The notes under the pieces are model-generated. The model worked only from the letters and a program-made list of their open reading frames with translations. It had not been told where the DNA came from and searched no databases. From contig NZ_JAOEFD010000002.1 in assembly GCF_025420485.1 (NCBI RefSeq), positions 124,001-188,000 of the forward strand: a stretch of DNA of 64,000 nt, given 5' to 3'. Shown here in pieces: positions 16,813 to 26,290 of this stretch; position 1 is the first letter of the stretch; the number at the start of each line of letters is the position of its first letter. Source of the stretch: Nesterenkonia marinintestina (lineage in GTDB: Bacteria; Actinomycetota; Actinomycetes; Actinomycetales; Micrococcaceae). Both the position numbers and the translations under genes were made by a program.

Positions 16813-18347
16813 CAGGGTTTCGCCCCCGTCGTGGTCGGATGTGCGGCGGCCCCGTCCTCGGTCGCCCCGTCCGTGCCCGTCCCGTCCTCGGTCGCGGCGG
16901 AGCCGTCGGGCAGCGGGATCTCCATGGTGAACCGGGAGCCCGCCTCCGGCACGGAGTCCAGACGCACACGGCCCCCGTGCCCCGCGACGATGGCGGAGAC
17001 GATGCTCAGCCCCAGCCCGGACCCTTCGGCCCGTGACGCGCCGGCGCCCCGGGCGAAGCGTGTGAAGATCCGCTCCTGATCGGCGGCGGGGATCCCGGTG
17101 CCGGCGTCCTGGACCCACAGGTGCAGGACCCGGGCGCCGGAGGGGTCCGCCTCTTCGGCGGAGCCGATCACCACGGTGGAGCCGTCGGGGGAGGACCGGA
17201 TCGCATTTTGGGCCAGCTGCAGCCAGGCCTGGGTGATGCGTTGGGAGTCGAGTGCGACCGTCGCCGCGGTGCCCACCTGAACGACCCAGTTCCGCGTCCC
17301 CAGACGTGCGGCGTTCTCGGCCACCTGCCGGGTCAGGGCCGCGACATCGGTGGGCTCCGGCGACAGGAAGTCGGTGCGTTCGGCCTTGGCGAGGGTGAGG
17401 ATGTCCTCGACGAGGCGTCCCATGCGGTCGAGCTCCTCCAGGGCCAGCTCGCGCACGGCGGCCACGTCGTCGGGATCCCGCGGGTCGACGAGTTCGAGAT
17501 GGCCGCGCACGATCGTCAGAGGAGTGCGCAGCTCGTGTCCGACGTCGTCGAGCAGCCGCCGCTGGGAGACCACCGCCGACTCCACCCGGTCCAGCATGGC
17601 GTTGACGGTCGTGGTCAGCTCGCCCAGGTCGTCGTGGGTGGTCACCTCGATCCGCCGGGAGACGTCGGACTCGGTGATCGACCGGGCGGTCTCACGCAGC
17701 CGCCGCACCGGGGTGAGCATCCGACCGACGGTCAGCCACCCGATGAGCGCGGCGAGCGCCAGCGCGGCCGCGCCGACGGCCGCATAGGTGCCGAACGTGC
17801 GGTTGAGGGGGACCATCGCCGCGTCGACGTCGGCGGCGACGACGAACAGGGTCTCCGCCTCGTCCTCGGGCATCAGCACCGGCAGGACCACCGCCCGGTA
17901 GGTCGTCTCGTCGGTCTGCACGGTGCGGATGCTCCGCTCGGTGATGGGAGTCTGCTCCTGGACCCACTCGAGCAGCTGCGGGTCCTCGTCGAGTCGGACG
18001 CGCTGGTCCCGATGCGGCGTCCAGGTGACCTCCCCCTCGCGCACGGCGATCATCGACTCGTCCTCGGCGAGCATGGTCTGCATCATCGCCGAGTAGATGA
18101 GTCGGTCGGCGGTGCTCCATGACTCGCCGGTCTGCGGGTCCGTGCCGGTCTCGGCGAGCTGGACGAACTCACCGGCCGTCCGCTGCAGGGAGCCGTCGAT
18201 GCCTCGTTGGGTGTCGACGCGCTGCAGCAGGTAGGCCGCACCGCCGGCCAGGATCAGCACCAGCAGGGACACCAGCACCATCGACGCCAGCACACGGGCC
18301 CGTACGGGCAGCCGACTGACCGCGCCCCGACGGAGCGGGCGGTCCAT
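16812..18347 (-). CDS. Membrane sensor histidine kinase
   Basis: A 511-residue kinase: membrane helix 1 (about 18-41), an extracytoplasmic acidic sensor region of about 140 residues, membrane helix 2 (about 187-206), a HAMP linker, a DHp domain with the phosphorylated His271 in DVGHELRTP, and an ATPase domain with QNAIRSS (N box), DAGTGIP (G1) and GSGLGLSIV (G2). ATG 18347 overlaps the TGA of the TPR gene in the same TGATG manner as the downstream regulator. The signal is unknown. This is an OmpR-partner type kinase. Confidence 0.95.
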   Translation of the reverse strand: MDRPLRRGAVSRLPVRARVLASMVLVSLLVLILAGGAAYLLQRVDTQRGIDGSLQRTAGEFVQLAETGTDPQTGESWSTADRLIYSAMMQTMLAEDESMIAVREGEVTWTPHRDQRVRLDEDPQLLEWVQEQTPITERSIRTVQTDETTYRAVVLPVLMPEDEAETLFVVAADVDAAMVPLNRTFGTYAAVGAAALALAALIGWLTVGRMLTPVRRLRETARSITESDVSRRIEVTTHDDLGELTTTVNAMLDRVESAVVSQRRLLDDVGHELRTPLTIVRGHLELVDPRDPDDVAAVRELALEELDRMGRLVEDILTLAKAERTDFLSPEPTDVAALTRQVAENAARLGTRNWVVQVGTAATVALDSQRITQAWLQLAQNAIRSSPDGSTVVIGSAEEADPSGARVLHLWVQDAGTGIPAADQERIFTRFARGAGASRAEGSGLGLSIVSAIVAGHGGRVRLDSVPEAGSRFTMEIPLPDGSAATEDGTGTDGATEDGAAAHPTTTGAKP

Positions 18348-20122
18348 CACGCCTCGCCGCGCCGCTTGAGCCGGGTGAGGTCACGCCGCAGGCGGGCCGC
18401 CTCCTCCGCCTTGTCCTGACGCATCAGGGCGTCGATCCGAGCCTCGAGGGCCTCGGCCACCAGATCGTGCTCACCGCCGACTTCGGAGACCGCCATCCGC
18501 AGGATCGCCTCGGCCTCGTCGGCGCGTCCCATCTGCAGCAGCACCTTGCCGGCGAAGATCTCCGAGTTCGCCCCGGAGCGGACGTCCTCGGCCGCACGGA
18601 AGAGGTCCGCGGCGTCCAGGGCGCGGGCCACCGCCTGGGTGCCGCTGCCCATGGCCACCAGTCCGCGGGCGATGGAGTCGGTGATGTCGGCGACCAGCCA
18701 GTCGGTGCCGTGGTCGCGGGCCAGCGACAGGGCCCGTTCCAGGTGCGGGGTACCTTCGGCCTCGCCCTCGCGGGTGAGCAGATGGCCCAGCGAGTGGAGG
18801 GCCTGCACGAGCACGGCCGGATCGTCGTCGGACTGTTCTGCCAGCTCGAGCCCCATCTCATAGTGCCGCCGTGCGGCGTCGAGCTTGTCCAACGACGCCG
18901 AGAGCGCCCCGGCCGCCAGATGCGCCCGGGCCGCCTCGTCGGGCTCGTCGTCGCCGAGGAAGATCTCCGCGGCCTCGCGCCAATGCTCGAGAGCCTCGGT
19001 GGGCCGCTTCTGCTGGGCCACAGCGTGGCCCAGCCCCATGAGCGCCTTCCCGCGGGTGGAGGCGTCATCCTGTCCGGCACCTCGGGAGGCGATGCGGTCC
19101 AGCACCTGCTCGGCCTCCCGGTACTCGTCGATCTCCAGCAGCTGCTGGCCCAGGGCCAGGGAGAGCACCGCGGCCTCGGGGAACTCGCCGAGCTCGGCCT
19201 GCTGCACCGCCACGCGCCAGGCGAGCACGGCCGCCTCGTCCTCATCGACCCCGGAGGCCAGTCCCGCCACGAGCGCGGCGGCCGACGCCGATCCGCGGCG
19301 CACGCCGCTGGCGGCGTACAGCTCGGCCGCGGCGACGGCCTCGTCGAGGGCCTCGAGCGTCCGGTCCTCACCATGGTGGACGGTGGCGCGCAGCATCTGC
19401 ATGGCACCGCGCACCGCACGGTTGGCCGGTCCGGCGAGCACCGACTCGGCGACGCTGAGCGACTCCTCGGACTCACCGGCCAGCAGCAGGGTGTGGGCCA
19501 GGAACATCCGTGCTCCGGCCAGCGCCTCCTGGCGTCGGTGGGCCTGCAGGATCTCGCAGCTCTCACGGACCAGAGGCAGCGTGGACTCCGGACCGGAGTC
19601 GTGCAGCGTGCGCACCGCCAGGGAGGACAGCACGTCGGCCAGCTCCAGGCTGCCGGAGGACCCGGTCTCGGCGTCCTCGCTCCGCAGCTCCTCGGCCACG
19701 CGGGCGAGGATCTCGCCCTCGACGGAGTCGGGCTCGCGCAGGAGCATCGATCCGAGGTCCTCCTCGACGCGTGCCTGGCGGGTGCGACCCATCTCGCGGA
19801 GCAGGGCCAGACGCTCGGTCAGCACCGGGGCCGCCGCCTCGGGGTCTCCGCGCATCTCGTGGACGCCGGAGAGCACACGCAGCAGCATCAGACGGTTCTC
19901 CGGATCCTGCGCGCCCGGGGCCCGCAGCCCGGCCCGCGCCGCATCGGCCGCGGCGGCGTAGCGCTCGCCGTAGGCCGCCTCATAGGCCAGATCGATCCAC
20001 CCGCGTGCGGTCTCGGCCGAGGCTTCGGTGACCTGCGGAGCGTGCAGCAGCGCCTTCAGACGTGTGGCCAGAGCCGCTGTGCCGGGCATCTCCACCTGGG
20101 GGTCTGCTGATTCACCGGTCAT
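18347..20122 (-). CDS. Tetratricopeptide-repeat protein, first gene of the two-component operon
   Basis: A 591-residue, acidic, almost entirely helical protein made of degenerate TPR-like repeats (for example the ALEHWREAAEIFL and RRHYEMGLELAEQ segments spaced about 34-40 residues apart) with no membrane segment. Such proteins usually act as scaffolds for protein contacts. It is the first gene of a three-gene operon with kinase and regulator, coupled through TGATG, and may tune that system; this is inference. ATG 20122 lies 7 bases after a TAGGCT box, implying a leaderless message, so the upstream in-frame start at 20152 is unlikely. Confidence 0.8.
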   Translation of the reverse strand: MTGESADPQVEMPGTAALATRLKALLHAPQVTEASAETARGWIDLAYEAAYGERYAAAADAARAGLRAPGAQDPENRLMLLRVLSGVHEMRGDPEAAAPVLTERLALLREMGRTRQARVEEDLGSMLLREPDSVEGEILARVAEELRSEDAETGSSGSLELADVLSSLAVRTLHDSGPESTLPLVRESCEILQAHRRQEALAGARMFLAHTLLLAGESEESLSVAESVLAGPANRAVRGAMQMLRATVHHGEDRTLEALDEAVAAAELYAASGVRRGSASAAALVAGLASGVDEDEAAVLAWRVAVQQAELGEFPEAAVLSLALGQQLLEIDEYREAEQVLDRIASRGAGQDDASTRGKALMGLGHAVAQQKRPTEALEHWREAAEIFLGDDEPDEAARAHLAAGALSASLDKLDAARRHYEMGLELAEQSDDDPAVLVQALHSLGHLLTREGEAEGTPHLERALSLARDHGTDWLVADITDSIARGLVAMGSGTQAVARALDAADLFRAAEDVRSGANSEIFAGKVLLQMGRADEAEAILRMAVSEVGGEHDLVAEALEARIDALMRQDKAEEAARLRRDLTRLKRRGEA

Positions 20123-20129
20123 CCTCACC

Positions 20130-20135
20130 AGCCTA
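20130..20135 (-). promoter_or_regulatory. -10 box of leaderless promoter for the TPR-kinase-regulator operon
   Basis: TAGGCT on the minus strand ends 7 bases before the ATG at 20122. It faces away from a second -10-like box at 20176-20181, so the two promoters share a short divergent control region. Confidence 0.5.
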
Positions 20136-20175
20136 CGGCACCGGCTGAGCATGTGAGGTCGCCGATTCGCGGCCG

Positions 20176-20181
20176 TAGAAT
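20176..20181 (+). promoter_or_regulatory. -10 box of leaderless promoter for the lipoprotein gene
   Basis: TAGAAT ends 7 bases before ATG 20189. This spacing places the transcription start at the ATG and argues for 20189 over the in-frame ATG at 20180, which overlaps the box itself. No obvious -35 hexamer. Confidence 0.5.
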
Positions 20182-20188
20182 GGCCGCC

Positions 20189-21190
20189 ATGACTTCTTCG
20201 GGCTCTGCGACCGTGCGGGCCGCGGCGGCGCGCACGGCGGGGGCCCTGTTCGTGTCCTCCTGCGTCCTCACCGCCTGCGGCGGACCACCGTCGGGGTCCG
20301 AGCCCACCGGTGACGAGGCGGAGGACGCCTGGCAGATCGGCGTGGGCTCCGATCCGGTCGACCAGGCTGTGGCCTACGCCTACTCCCTGGCGCTGAACTC
20401 GCGGGATTCGCCGTCGGTGGTCGAGGTGGATGAGGGCTCCTCGGCGGCGCTGGCCGCGGGTCTCGCCGACGGGTCTGAGGGCGCGGCCGACCTCGTCGTC
20501 TCCCGCACCCTCCCGCTGGCGGAGGAGGTCGCACCGGAGGACTTCGCCGATCTGGCCGAACCCGACGGCGGCACCGCGGCGGCGACGGTGACCTCGGAGG
20601 ACCTCACCACCCTGATCGACGACGCGCTGGACGGGGCGAGTCTGCTCGACCCCTCGGCCGGCCTGCTCGACAGCGCCCTGGTGATCACCGGCGTCGGCGC
20701 CGAGCTGCAGGGCGTGGACCCCTCCGGCGCGGAGGACGCGGAGTCCTTCGCCGATGCCTGCGACGGGCTGAGCATCGGGGTGGACGAGTCCCTGCCGGAC
20801 CTCGAGGAGCGGCTGGAGGAGGCCTACGGCTGCACCCCCTCCGAGCTCGTGACGGCCGAGCCGGACGACCTGATCGATCAGCTGATCACCGCGGAGCTCG
20901 ACGGCGTCGTGGTCTCCTCCTCGTCCCCGCAGATCGTCGACTACGCCCTCGTCGTGGTCGAGGACTCCCGCGGGGCGTTCCCCACCGAGCAGTACGTACC
21001 CGTCGCGGAGGACTCGATCGCCGAGGACGTCCCCGACGTCGCGTCCGAGGTGTCGGAGTCCCTCGACCAGGAGGCCCTCACCCTCATGAGGCGCCTGCTC
21101 GACGGACCTGACGGGCTGGCACCGGAGGAGGCCGCCGAGTACTGGCTCGTGGAGGAGGAGATCATCGCCGCTCCCGACGGGTGGGACTGA
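20189..21190 (+). CDS. Orphan substrate-binding lipoprotein of the OpuAC/ProX (osmoprotectant) type
   Basis: A 333-residue secreted lipoprotein: short basic N-terminus, hydrophobic stretch and lipobox LTAC with Cys30. The mature part is strongly acidic. The pattern of short beta strands, GLSIGVDESL, EEAYGCTPSE, the segment ending in IVDYALVVVEDSRGAFPTEQ and the closing EEAAEYWLVEE resemble binding proteins of glycine betaine/choline/carnitine ABC importers, where the equivalent of VVxED is a common feature of the second lobe. No permease or ATPase gene is adjacent, so it may be a stand-alone sensor or work with a distant importer. It diverges from the TPR-kinase-regulator operon. The ligand cannot be read from the sequence. 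Confidence 0.6.
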   Translation: MTSSGSATVRAAAARTAGALFVSSCVLTACGGPPSGSEPTGDEAEDAWQIGVGSDPVDQAVAYAYSLALNSRDSPSVVEVDEGSSAALAAGLADGSEGAADLVVSRTLPLAEEVAPEDFADLAEPDGGTAAATVTSEDLTTLIDDALDGASLLDPSAGLLDSALVITGVGAELQGVDPSGAEDAESFADACDGLSIGVDESLPDLEERLEEAYGCTPSELVTAEPDDLIDQLITAELDGVVVSSSSPQIVDYALVVVEDSRGAFPTEQYVPVAEDSIAEDVPDVASEVSESLDQEALTLMRRLLDGPDGLAPEEAAEYWLVEEEIIAAPDGWD

Positions 21191-21249
21191 TCCGGCGCGT
21201 CCGAGCGATGATGTTCCCCGCGGCCGAAGTCATGAGGCAGTATTGGGCC

Positions 21250-22494
21250 ATGGAACAATTCCGCGATTTCCTGCAGTCCGAGAAGCTGCGCGGCGTGCGC
21301 TACGACGTGCGGGGCCCCATCGCCGATGAGGCGGCTCGGATGGAGGCGGCCGGGCACAGGATCACCAAGCTGAACATCGGCAATCTGGCGCCCTTCGGCT
21401 TCGAGGCGCCCGACTCGATCCTGGTCGACATGATCAAGAATCTGCCCCAGGCGCAGGGGTACTCGGAGTCGCAGGGGATCTATACCGCCCGCACAGCGGT
21501 CGCCCAGTACTACCAGACCCGTGGGATGACCGACGCCGACGTCGAGGACGTGATCCTGGGCAACGGCGTCTCCGAACTCATCACCATGGTGCTGCAGGCC
21601 ATGCTCAACCCCGGCGACGAGGTCCTCATCCCGGCTCCGGACTATCCGCTGTGGACCGGGTCGACGACCTTCTGCGGCGGTCGTGCGGTCCACTACATCT
21701 GCGACGAGGAGAACCACTGGTACCCGGACCCGGAGGAGATCGAGTCGAAGGTCACCGACCGCACCAAGGCGCTGGTGATCATCAACCCGAACAACCCCAC
21801 CGGTGCGGTGTACCCCCGGCACATCCTGGAGGCGCTGGTCGACATCGCCCGCCGGCACAACCTCATCCTGCTCTCGGACGAGATCTACGAGAAGATCACC
21901 TACGACGACGCCGAGCACGTGAACGTCTGCACCCTCTCCGACGACGTGTTCACCATCACCTTCTCCGGACTCTCGAAGACCTGGCGGGTCGCCGGGTTCC
22001 GCTCCGGCTGGATCTACATGTCGGGGCCCAAGCAGCGCGCGAAGAACTACCTCGAGGGTCTGACCCTGCTGTCCAACATGCGGATGTGCCCGAACGTGCC
22101 GGCGCAGCACGCCATCCAGACCGCACTGGGCGGGTACCAGTCCATCAATGACTTCATCGAGCCCGGCGGTCGGCTCTACGAGCAGCGCAGCACGGCGTAC
22201 CACATGCTCTCCCAGATCGAGGGCGTGACCGTGGAGCAGGCCGACGGCGCCCTCTACCTGTTCCCCCGTCTCGACCCCGAGATCTACCCGATCCCCAACG
22301 ATGAGAAGTTCGTCATCGAGCTGCTCCGGCAGCAGAAGATCCTGGTCTCCCACGGACGGGCCTTCAACTGGATCGACGATCAGCACTTCCGCCTGGTCAC
22401 CCTCCCTGCGGTGGAGGAGCTCGAGATGGCCATCGAAGGCATCTCCGACTTCCTGGCCGCCTACCGCGACGCCCACGCCCGAGTCAGGGTCTGA
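21250..22494 (+). CDS. Pyridoxal phosphate-dependent aminotransferase (AlaA-like, class I/II)
   Basis: A 414-residue fold-type I aminotransferase. The PLP lysine is Lys243 in FSGLSKTWRVAGFRSGW, NPNNPTGAVYP is the conserved Asn-binding segment, LSDEIYEKI carries the pyridine Asp, and the C-terminus has the substrate Arg region FRLVTLP. The N-terminus (LQSEKLRGVRYDVRGP) and HxxLNIGN pattern match glutamate-pyruvate (alanine) aminotransferases such as AlaA. It probably interconverts alanine and pyruvate with glutamate. ATG 21250 was chosen over upstream ATG codons because family members begin at this point. Confidence 0.92.
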   Translation: MEQFRDFLQSEKLRGVRYDVRGPIADEAARMEAAGHRITKLNIGNLAPFGFEAPDSILVDMIKNLPQAQGYSESQGIYTARTAVAQYYQTRGMTDADVEDVILGNGVSELITMVLQAMLNPGDEVLIPAPDYPLWTGSTTFCGGRAVHYICDEENHWYPDPEEIESKVTDRTKALVIINPNNPTGAVYPRHILEALVDIARRHNLILLSDEIYEKITYDDAEHVNVCTLSDDVFTITFSGLSKTWRVAGFRSGWIYMSGPKQRAKNYLEGLTLLSNMRMCPNVPAQHAIQTALGGYQSINDFIEPGGRLYEQRSTAYHMLSQIEGVTVEQADGALYLFPRLDPEIYPIPNDEKFVIELLRQQKILVSHGRAFNWIDDQHFRLVTLPAVEELEMAIEGISDFLAAYRDAHARVRV

Positions 22495-22503
22495 GGTCCT
22501 CCG

Positions 22504-23529
22504 ATGAGCGCCGGGATCCATGCCGAGGCCGCTGAGGGGCTGCCCTTCGACGGAGATCCCCGACGGCTCTGGCGGGCCTCGCAGTCCGAACCGGAGGGGG
22601 AGGCCCCGGACCTCGATGCGATCTCCACACGTCGTCGCCGCGGTTTCGACGGCGGTCGCCGGAAGGGCCGGAAGCGGCTCGCCCGCCGTGCCGAGGTCCT
22701 GGCCGACCAGCAGGAGCTGCTGTGGGCCCATCGGGTCGCCGGAGACCCCGAGGCGGTGCGCGCGCTCGAGGTGGATCTGGCCGCCCGCGTGCCCCGGAGA
22801 TCACCGGGGGAGACCCGGCGGCTGGGCGAGCTGGTCGACGAGGAGGCGCTGTCACGGCTCTCGGCACTGGAGCGCGGCCCCCGCGTGCTGCTCGTCCTGC
22901 AGGGGATGGACGCCTCCGGCAAGGGCGGAGCGGTGAAGCACGTCGTCGGGTCCATGGACCCGCTCGGGATCGCCGTCACCGGCTTCGGCGCTCCGACCGC
23001 CCAGGAGCGGTCGGAGCACTATCTGCGACGGATCATGCGTCGTCTCCCGGCGGTGGGCGAGATCGGCGTCTTCGACCGGTCCCACTACGAGGATGTGCTG
23101 GTCCCGGCGGTGACCGGATCCCACCCGCAGGCCGAGGTCGAGCGCCGCACGGAGGCCCTCGGCCTGTTCGAGCGCGAGCTGGCGCGGCTCGGATTCGTCA
23201 TCGTCAAGGTCTTCCTGCACCTGTCGCCCGAGGAGCAGCTCGACCGGCTGGCCTCCCGGCTGGACCGTCCCGAGAAGCACTGGAAGTATCACCCCTCCGA
23301 CGCCGACGCGCGGGCGGACTTCGACGACTATCGCCGCGCCTATGCGCAGGTCATCGGTGCGACGGACGAGGACTGGGCACCCTGGCACATCGTCCCGGCG
23401 GACCGGAAGTGGTACTCCCGTCTGGCGATCCAGGAGCTGCTCATCGCCGCACTGACGGACCTCGGGCTCGAGTGGCCCGAGGCCGAGTTTGACGTCGAGA
23501 CCGAGCGGGAACGGCTGCTGAGCAGCTGA
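22504..23529 (+). CDS. ppk2: Polyphosphate kinase 2 family protein
   Basis: A 341-residue P-loop kinase. Walker A is GMDASGKGG (134-142) and the Walker B-like loop is FDRSHYEDVLV (190-200); SRLDRPEKHWKYHPSD is the lid segment. PPK2 enzymes transfer phosphate between polyphosphate and nucleoside mono- or diphosphates. The SHYEDVL form resembles class III-type members that can use AMP and ADP, but Asp191 replaces the more usual Asn. There is a basic N-terminal extension of about 60 residues. The start lies 9 bases after the aminotransferase stop, suggesting co-transcription. Convergent to xseB. Confidence 0.9.
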   Translation: MSAGIHAEAAEGLPFDGDPRRLWRASQSEPEGEAPDLDAISTRRRRGFDGGRRKGRKRLARRAEVLADQQELLWAHRVAGDPEAVRALEVDLAARVPRRSPGETRRLGELVDEEALSRLSALERGPRVLLVLQGMDASGKGGAVKHVVGSMDPLGIAVTGFGAPTAQERSEHYLRRIMRRLPAVGEIGVFDRSHYEDVLVPAVTGSHPQAEVERRTEALGLFERELARLGFVIVKVFLHLSPEEQLDRLASRLDRPEKHWKYHPSDADARADFDDYRRAYAQVIGATDEDWAPWHIVPADRKWYSRLAIQELLIAALTDLGLEWPEAEFDVETERERLLSS

Positions 23530-23531
23530 GG

Positions 23532-23825
23532 CTACTGCCCCGCCGACCCGCCCTCAGCCTCGTCGGCGTCGGAATCGGCGGAGTCCAGGTCACGGCGGAC
23601 CTCCTCGAGACGTGAGCGCGCCCCGTCGAGCCACCGTTCGCAGCGATCGGCCAGCGCTTCGCCGCGCTGCCACAGCGCCAGCGACCTCTCCAACGGCACG
23701 CCACCGGTCTCCAGCTGCTGCACCACGGTGACGAGCTCCTCACGCGCCTGCTCGTAGCTCATCGACTCGACGTCGTCGGTGCGCATCGGGGCGAATCCGG
23801 TCTCGTCGGGCTGGTCCTCGGTCAT
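23532..23825 (-). CDS. xseB: Exodeoxyribonuclease VII small subunit
   Basis: A 97-residue helical protein with the family core [18 protein letters not shown] and [19 protein letters not shown]. It binds several copies per XseA to form exonuclease VII, which degrades single-stranded DNA from both ends. GAGGAG lies just before ATG 23825. xseA ends 52 bases upstream; the two are an operon. Confidence 0.95.
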   Translation of the reverse strand: MTEDQPDETGFAPMRTDDVESMSYEQAREELVTVVQQLETGGVPLERSLALWQRGEALADRCERWLDGARSRLEEVRRDLDSADSDADEAEGGSAGQ

Positions 23826-23877
23826 CGTTCTCCTCAGGTGGGGTCAGGTCGGGTTCGGTTCGGCGGCTCGGGGGCTC

Positions 23878-25263
23878 TCAGCCCTCGAGGGTCCGCAGCG
23901 CGCGTGCGGTCAGCTCGCCCTCGGCCACCATGATCCGCAGCGGTGCGCGGGCGGGGACCTCGTCGGCGTCCCGGACGATCTCCCAGCCGGTCCGCGTCCG
24001 CGGGGCGCCGTCGTCGTCGAGGGCGTCGCCCTGTCCGTGCTGCTGGACCACCGCGTAGCCCCGGTCGAGGGTCGACTGCGGCGACAGCGCGGTCACTCGG
24101 GCGCGCGCGGCCTCGACCCAGTCGTGGGCGCGGCTGAGCTGCGACTCCATGGAGATCAGGGCGCGTCGCCGCAGTCCGGCGAGTTCGTCGGCGCGGACGG
24201 TGACCATCGTCTCCGGACGGGCCATCACGGGCCGCGACCGCACCGAGTCCAGCCATTGGCGCTCCCGACCGATCAGCCGCTCCACGCCGGCCGACATCCG
24301 GGAGCGCGCCTGGGCGAGGGCCTCACGCTCCTGGGACTCCTCGACCACCAGCAGCTTCGCGGCACCGGTCGGGGTGGACGCGCGGACGTCGGCGACCTCG
24401 TCGAGCAGGGGCCTGTCGGCCTCATGGCCGATCGCCGAGACCACAGGGGTCGTCACCTCGGCGACCGCGCGGACGAGCCGCTCGTCGGAGAACGGCAGCA
24501 CGACCTCCTCCAGAGCCCCTCCGCCTCGGGCGACGACGATGACGTCCACCCCGGGGTCCGCATCGAGCTCCGTCAGCGCGGCGACGATCTCCTGGGGTGC
24601 GGAGACCCCTTGGACCGCGACCTCCCTGACCTCGAACTCGGCGGCGGCCCACCGGGCCCGGGTGTTGCGGAGGATGTCCTTCATCGCGTCGGAGGCGCGG
24701 CCGGTGATCAGCCCGATCCGCCCCGGCAGCACCGGCAGCGGCCGCTTGCGCTCCGGTGCGAAGAGCCCTTCCGCGGCGAGCTGCTTCTTCAGCTGCTCCA
24801 CACGGGCGAGCAGGTCGCCCAGGCCCACGGGGCGCATCTGCTCGGTCACCAGGGACAGACGGCCGGACTTCTCGTAGAGGTTGGGGCGGACCTGTGCGAC
24901 GACGCGCGAACCGGGTGCGACCAGCCCGTCGATGGCCGAGGCGGTACGGCGCCAGGCCACCGCGGTGAAGGAGACCTCCTGCTCCAGGTCCCGCAGGGTC
25001 ATCCAGGCGTTGCCGCGGCGCACCGTGAACTCCACGAGCTGCCCCTCGACCCAGGTGGCCGGGACCCTCTCGATGTGGGCCTTGAGCTTGCCGGAGAAGT
25101 GGCTCAGCGGCCAGGGGTTCTCAGCCGTGGTCTCGACGGAGGATCCGGGCAGGGCGGAGCGCGGCGGCTGGTGCGTCTCGGCGTCGTCCAACGGGGGTCC
25201 CTCCCACCGGCCGTACAGGTCGGCCCGGTATCCTCGGCTGCTGTCGCGGCCTCTGTCCGACAA
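23878..25263 (-). CDS. xseA: Exodeoxyribonuclease VII large subunit
   Basis: A 461-residue catalytic subunit with an N-terminal OB fold (WVEGQLVEF with VRRGNAWMTLRD), the conserved GLITGRASDAMKDIL, ARGGGALEEVVLPFSDE and SAIGHEADRPLLDEVADVRASTPTGAA blocks, a long coiled-coil and the C-terminal LDRGYAVV motif. The family cuts single-stranded DNA. The only start that keeps the whole N-terminus is TTG 25263, with a weak GAG upstream; the first 45 residues are not conserved, so the true start may differ. Divergent from the membrane protein gene at 25319. Confidence 0.95.
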   Translation of the reverse strand: MSDRGRDSSRGYRADLYGRWEGPPLDDAETHQPPRSALPGSSVETTAENPWPLSHFSGKLKAHIERVPATWVEGQLVEFTVRRGNAWMTLRDLEQEVSFTAVAWRRTASAIDGLVAPGSRVVAQVRPNLYEKSGRLSLVTEQMRPVGLGDLLARVEQLKKQLAAEGLFAPERKRPLPVLPGRIGLITGRASDAMKDILRNTRARWAAAEFEVREVAVQGVSAPQEIVAALTELDADPGVDVIVVARGGGALEEVVLPFSDERLVRAVAEVTTPVVSAIGHEADRPLLDEVADVRASTPTGAAKLLVVEESQEREALAQARSRMSAGVERLIGRERQWLDSVRSRPVMARPETMVTVRADELAGLRRRALISMESQLSRAHDWVEAARARVTALSPQSTLDRGYAVVQQHGQGDALDDDGAPRTRTGWEIVRDADEVPARAPLRIMVAEGELTARALRTLEG

Positions 25264-25318
25264 CTCTACTCATGACCGTCCGGCGCGGTCGGTGATCTCC
25301 ACAGGTAAGGACGGGTCC

Positions 25319-26281
25319 ATGCGCCACCTGCTCAGCGTCCTGAGTCTGCTCGCCGCCGCCGTGCTGGCCGCGGCCGCGCTGGCCGGACACCAGGTGGACG
25401 CCCTGCTGCACGACGAGGAGCCGATCCGTGAGATCGCCGGGGACATCCCCGCGCAGTCCGACTTCGGCGAGGCCGCCGGCGACCTCGTCGTCGAGGAGGT
25501 CGACGAGCAGCTGCCGGTCTCCCTGCCGGGCGGGATCGACGGGGCCGTGCGCAGCACGGTGGCCTCGATGCTGGACTCCGCCGAGACCGACGCCGCCTGG
25601 GACGAGGTGCTGCAGGACACCCGCGGCGACGTCGCCGTCCGGCTCGAGCGGATCTTCGCCGACGGCGGAGGGGCGCAGGACATGGACCTCCGGGTCGACC
25701 TGAGCCCCGTGGTGGAGGCGATGACCTCGCAGCTGCGCGAGGACCTCTCCTCGGGCTTGGGGTGGCTGCCGGGGGTGGATGAGTCCAGCTTCGACGGGCT
25801 GGCTCCCGAGGTGGTGGTGGACCTCGACGCCGGACTCGACGAGGACGCCGACCCCTACACCTGGGCGACGGTGGCCCAGCTGAGCGGGTTCTGGCCGGCC
25901 TACGCGCTCGGCTCCGCGGTCCTGCTGGTGCTCGGGGCGGTCGTCGGTCGGGGTCGCATCCGGTGGATCGGACTCACCTCAGCCGGCCTGCTGACCGCCG
26001 CCCTGGGCCTCTGGTTCGGCCTGGTGCCGGCCTCCCCGCAGTTCGACCGTCCGCCCGAGCTCTCTGAGGCGGCCGCGGCGATCCTCGGCCACGTCGAGAC
26101 CGGCTTCCGTCAGTGGGCACAGCCGGCCTGGTGGATCTTCCTGGGGACCGGGGCCGTCGTCGTGGTGGTGGGGCTGCTCGGTGCGGCGCTGAGCCCCGGA
26201 CGCGGGTCTGAGCGGCGTCGCCGTCGCCGGACGGCGCAGGTCCCCACCGACCCTGAGCACGCGCACCTGGCCAGGGTCTGA
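25319..26281 (+). CDS. Integral membrane protein with large extracytoplasmic domain, unknown function
   Basis: A 320-residue protein with a signal-anchor-like first helix (about 5-22), an acidic extracytoplasmic domain of about 165 residues (IREIAGDIP, EQLPVSLPGGIDGAVRSTV, FDGLAPEVVVDLDAG), then three membrane helices (roughly 190-290) and a basic tail (SERRRRRRTAQ). This layout is common in actinobacterial hypothetical proteins; no domain family was recognised. ATG 25319 was chosen because it opens directly into the signal sequence; GTG 25292 is a possible longer start. Confidence 0.7.
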   Translation: MRHLLSVLSLLAAAVLAAAALAGHQVDALLHDEEPIREIAGDIPAQSDFGEAAGDLVVEEVDEQLPVSLPGGIDGAVRSTVASMLDSAETDAAWDEVLQDTRGDVAVRLERIFADGGGAQDMDLRVDLSPVVEAMTSQLREDLSSGLGWLPGVDESSFDGLAPEVVVDLDAGLDEDADPYTWATVAQLSGFWPAYALGSAVLLVLGAVVGRGRIRWIGLTSAGLLTAALGLWFGLVPASPQFDRPPELSEAAAAILGHVETGFRQWAQPAWWIFLGTGAVVVVVGLLGAALSPGRGSERRRRRRTAQVPTDPEHAHLARV

Positions 26282-26290
26282 CCGGCGGTG

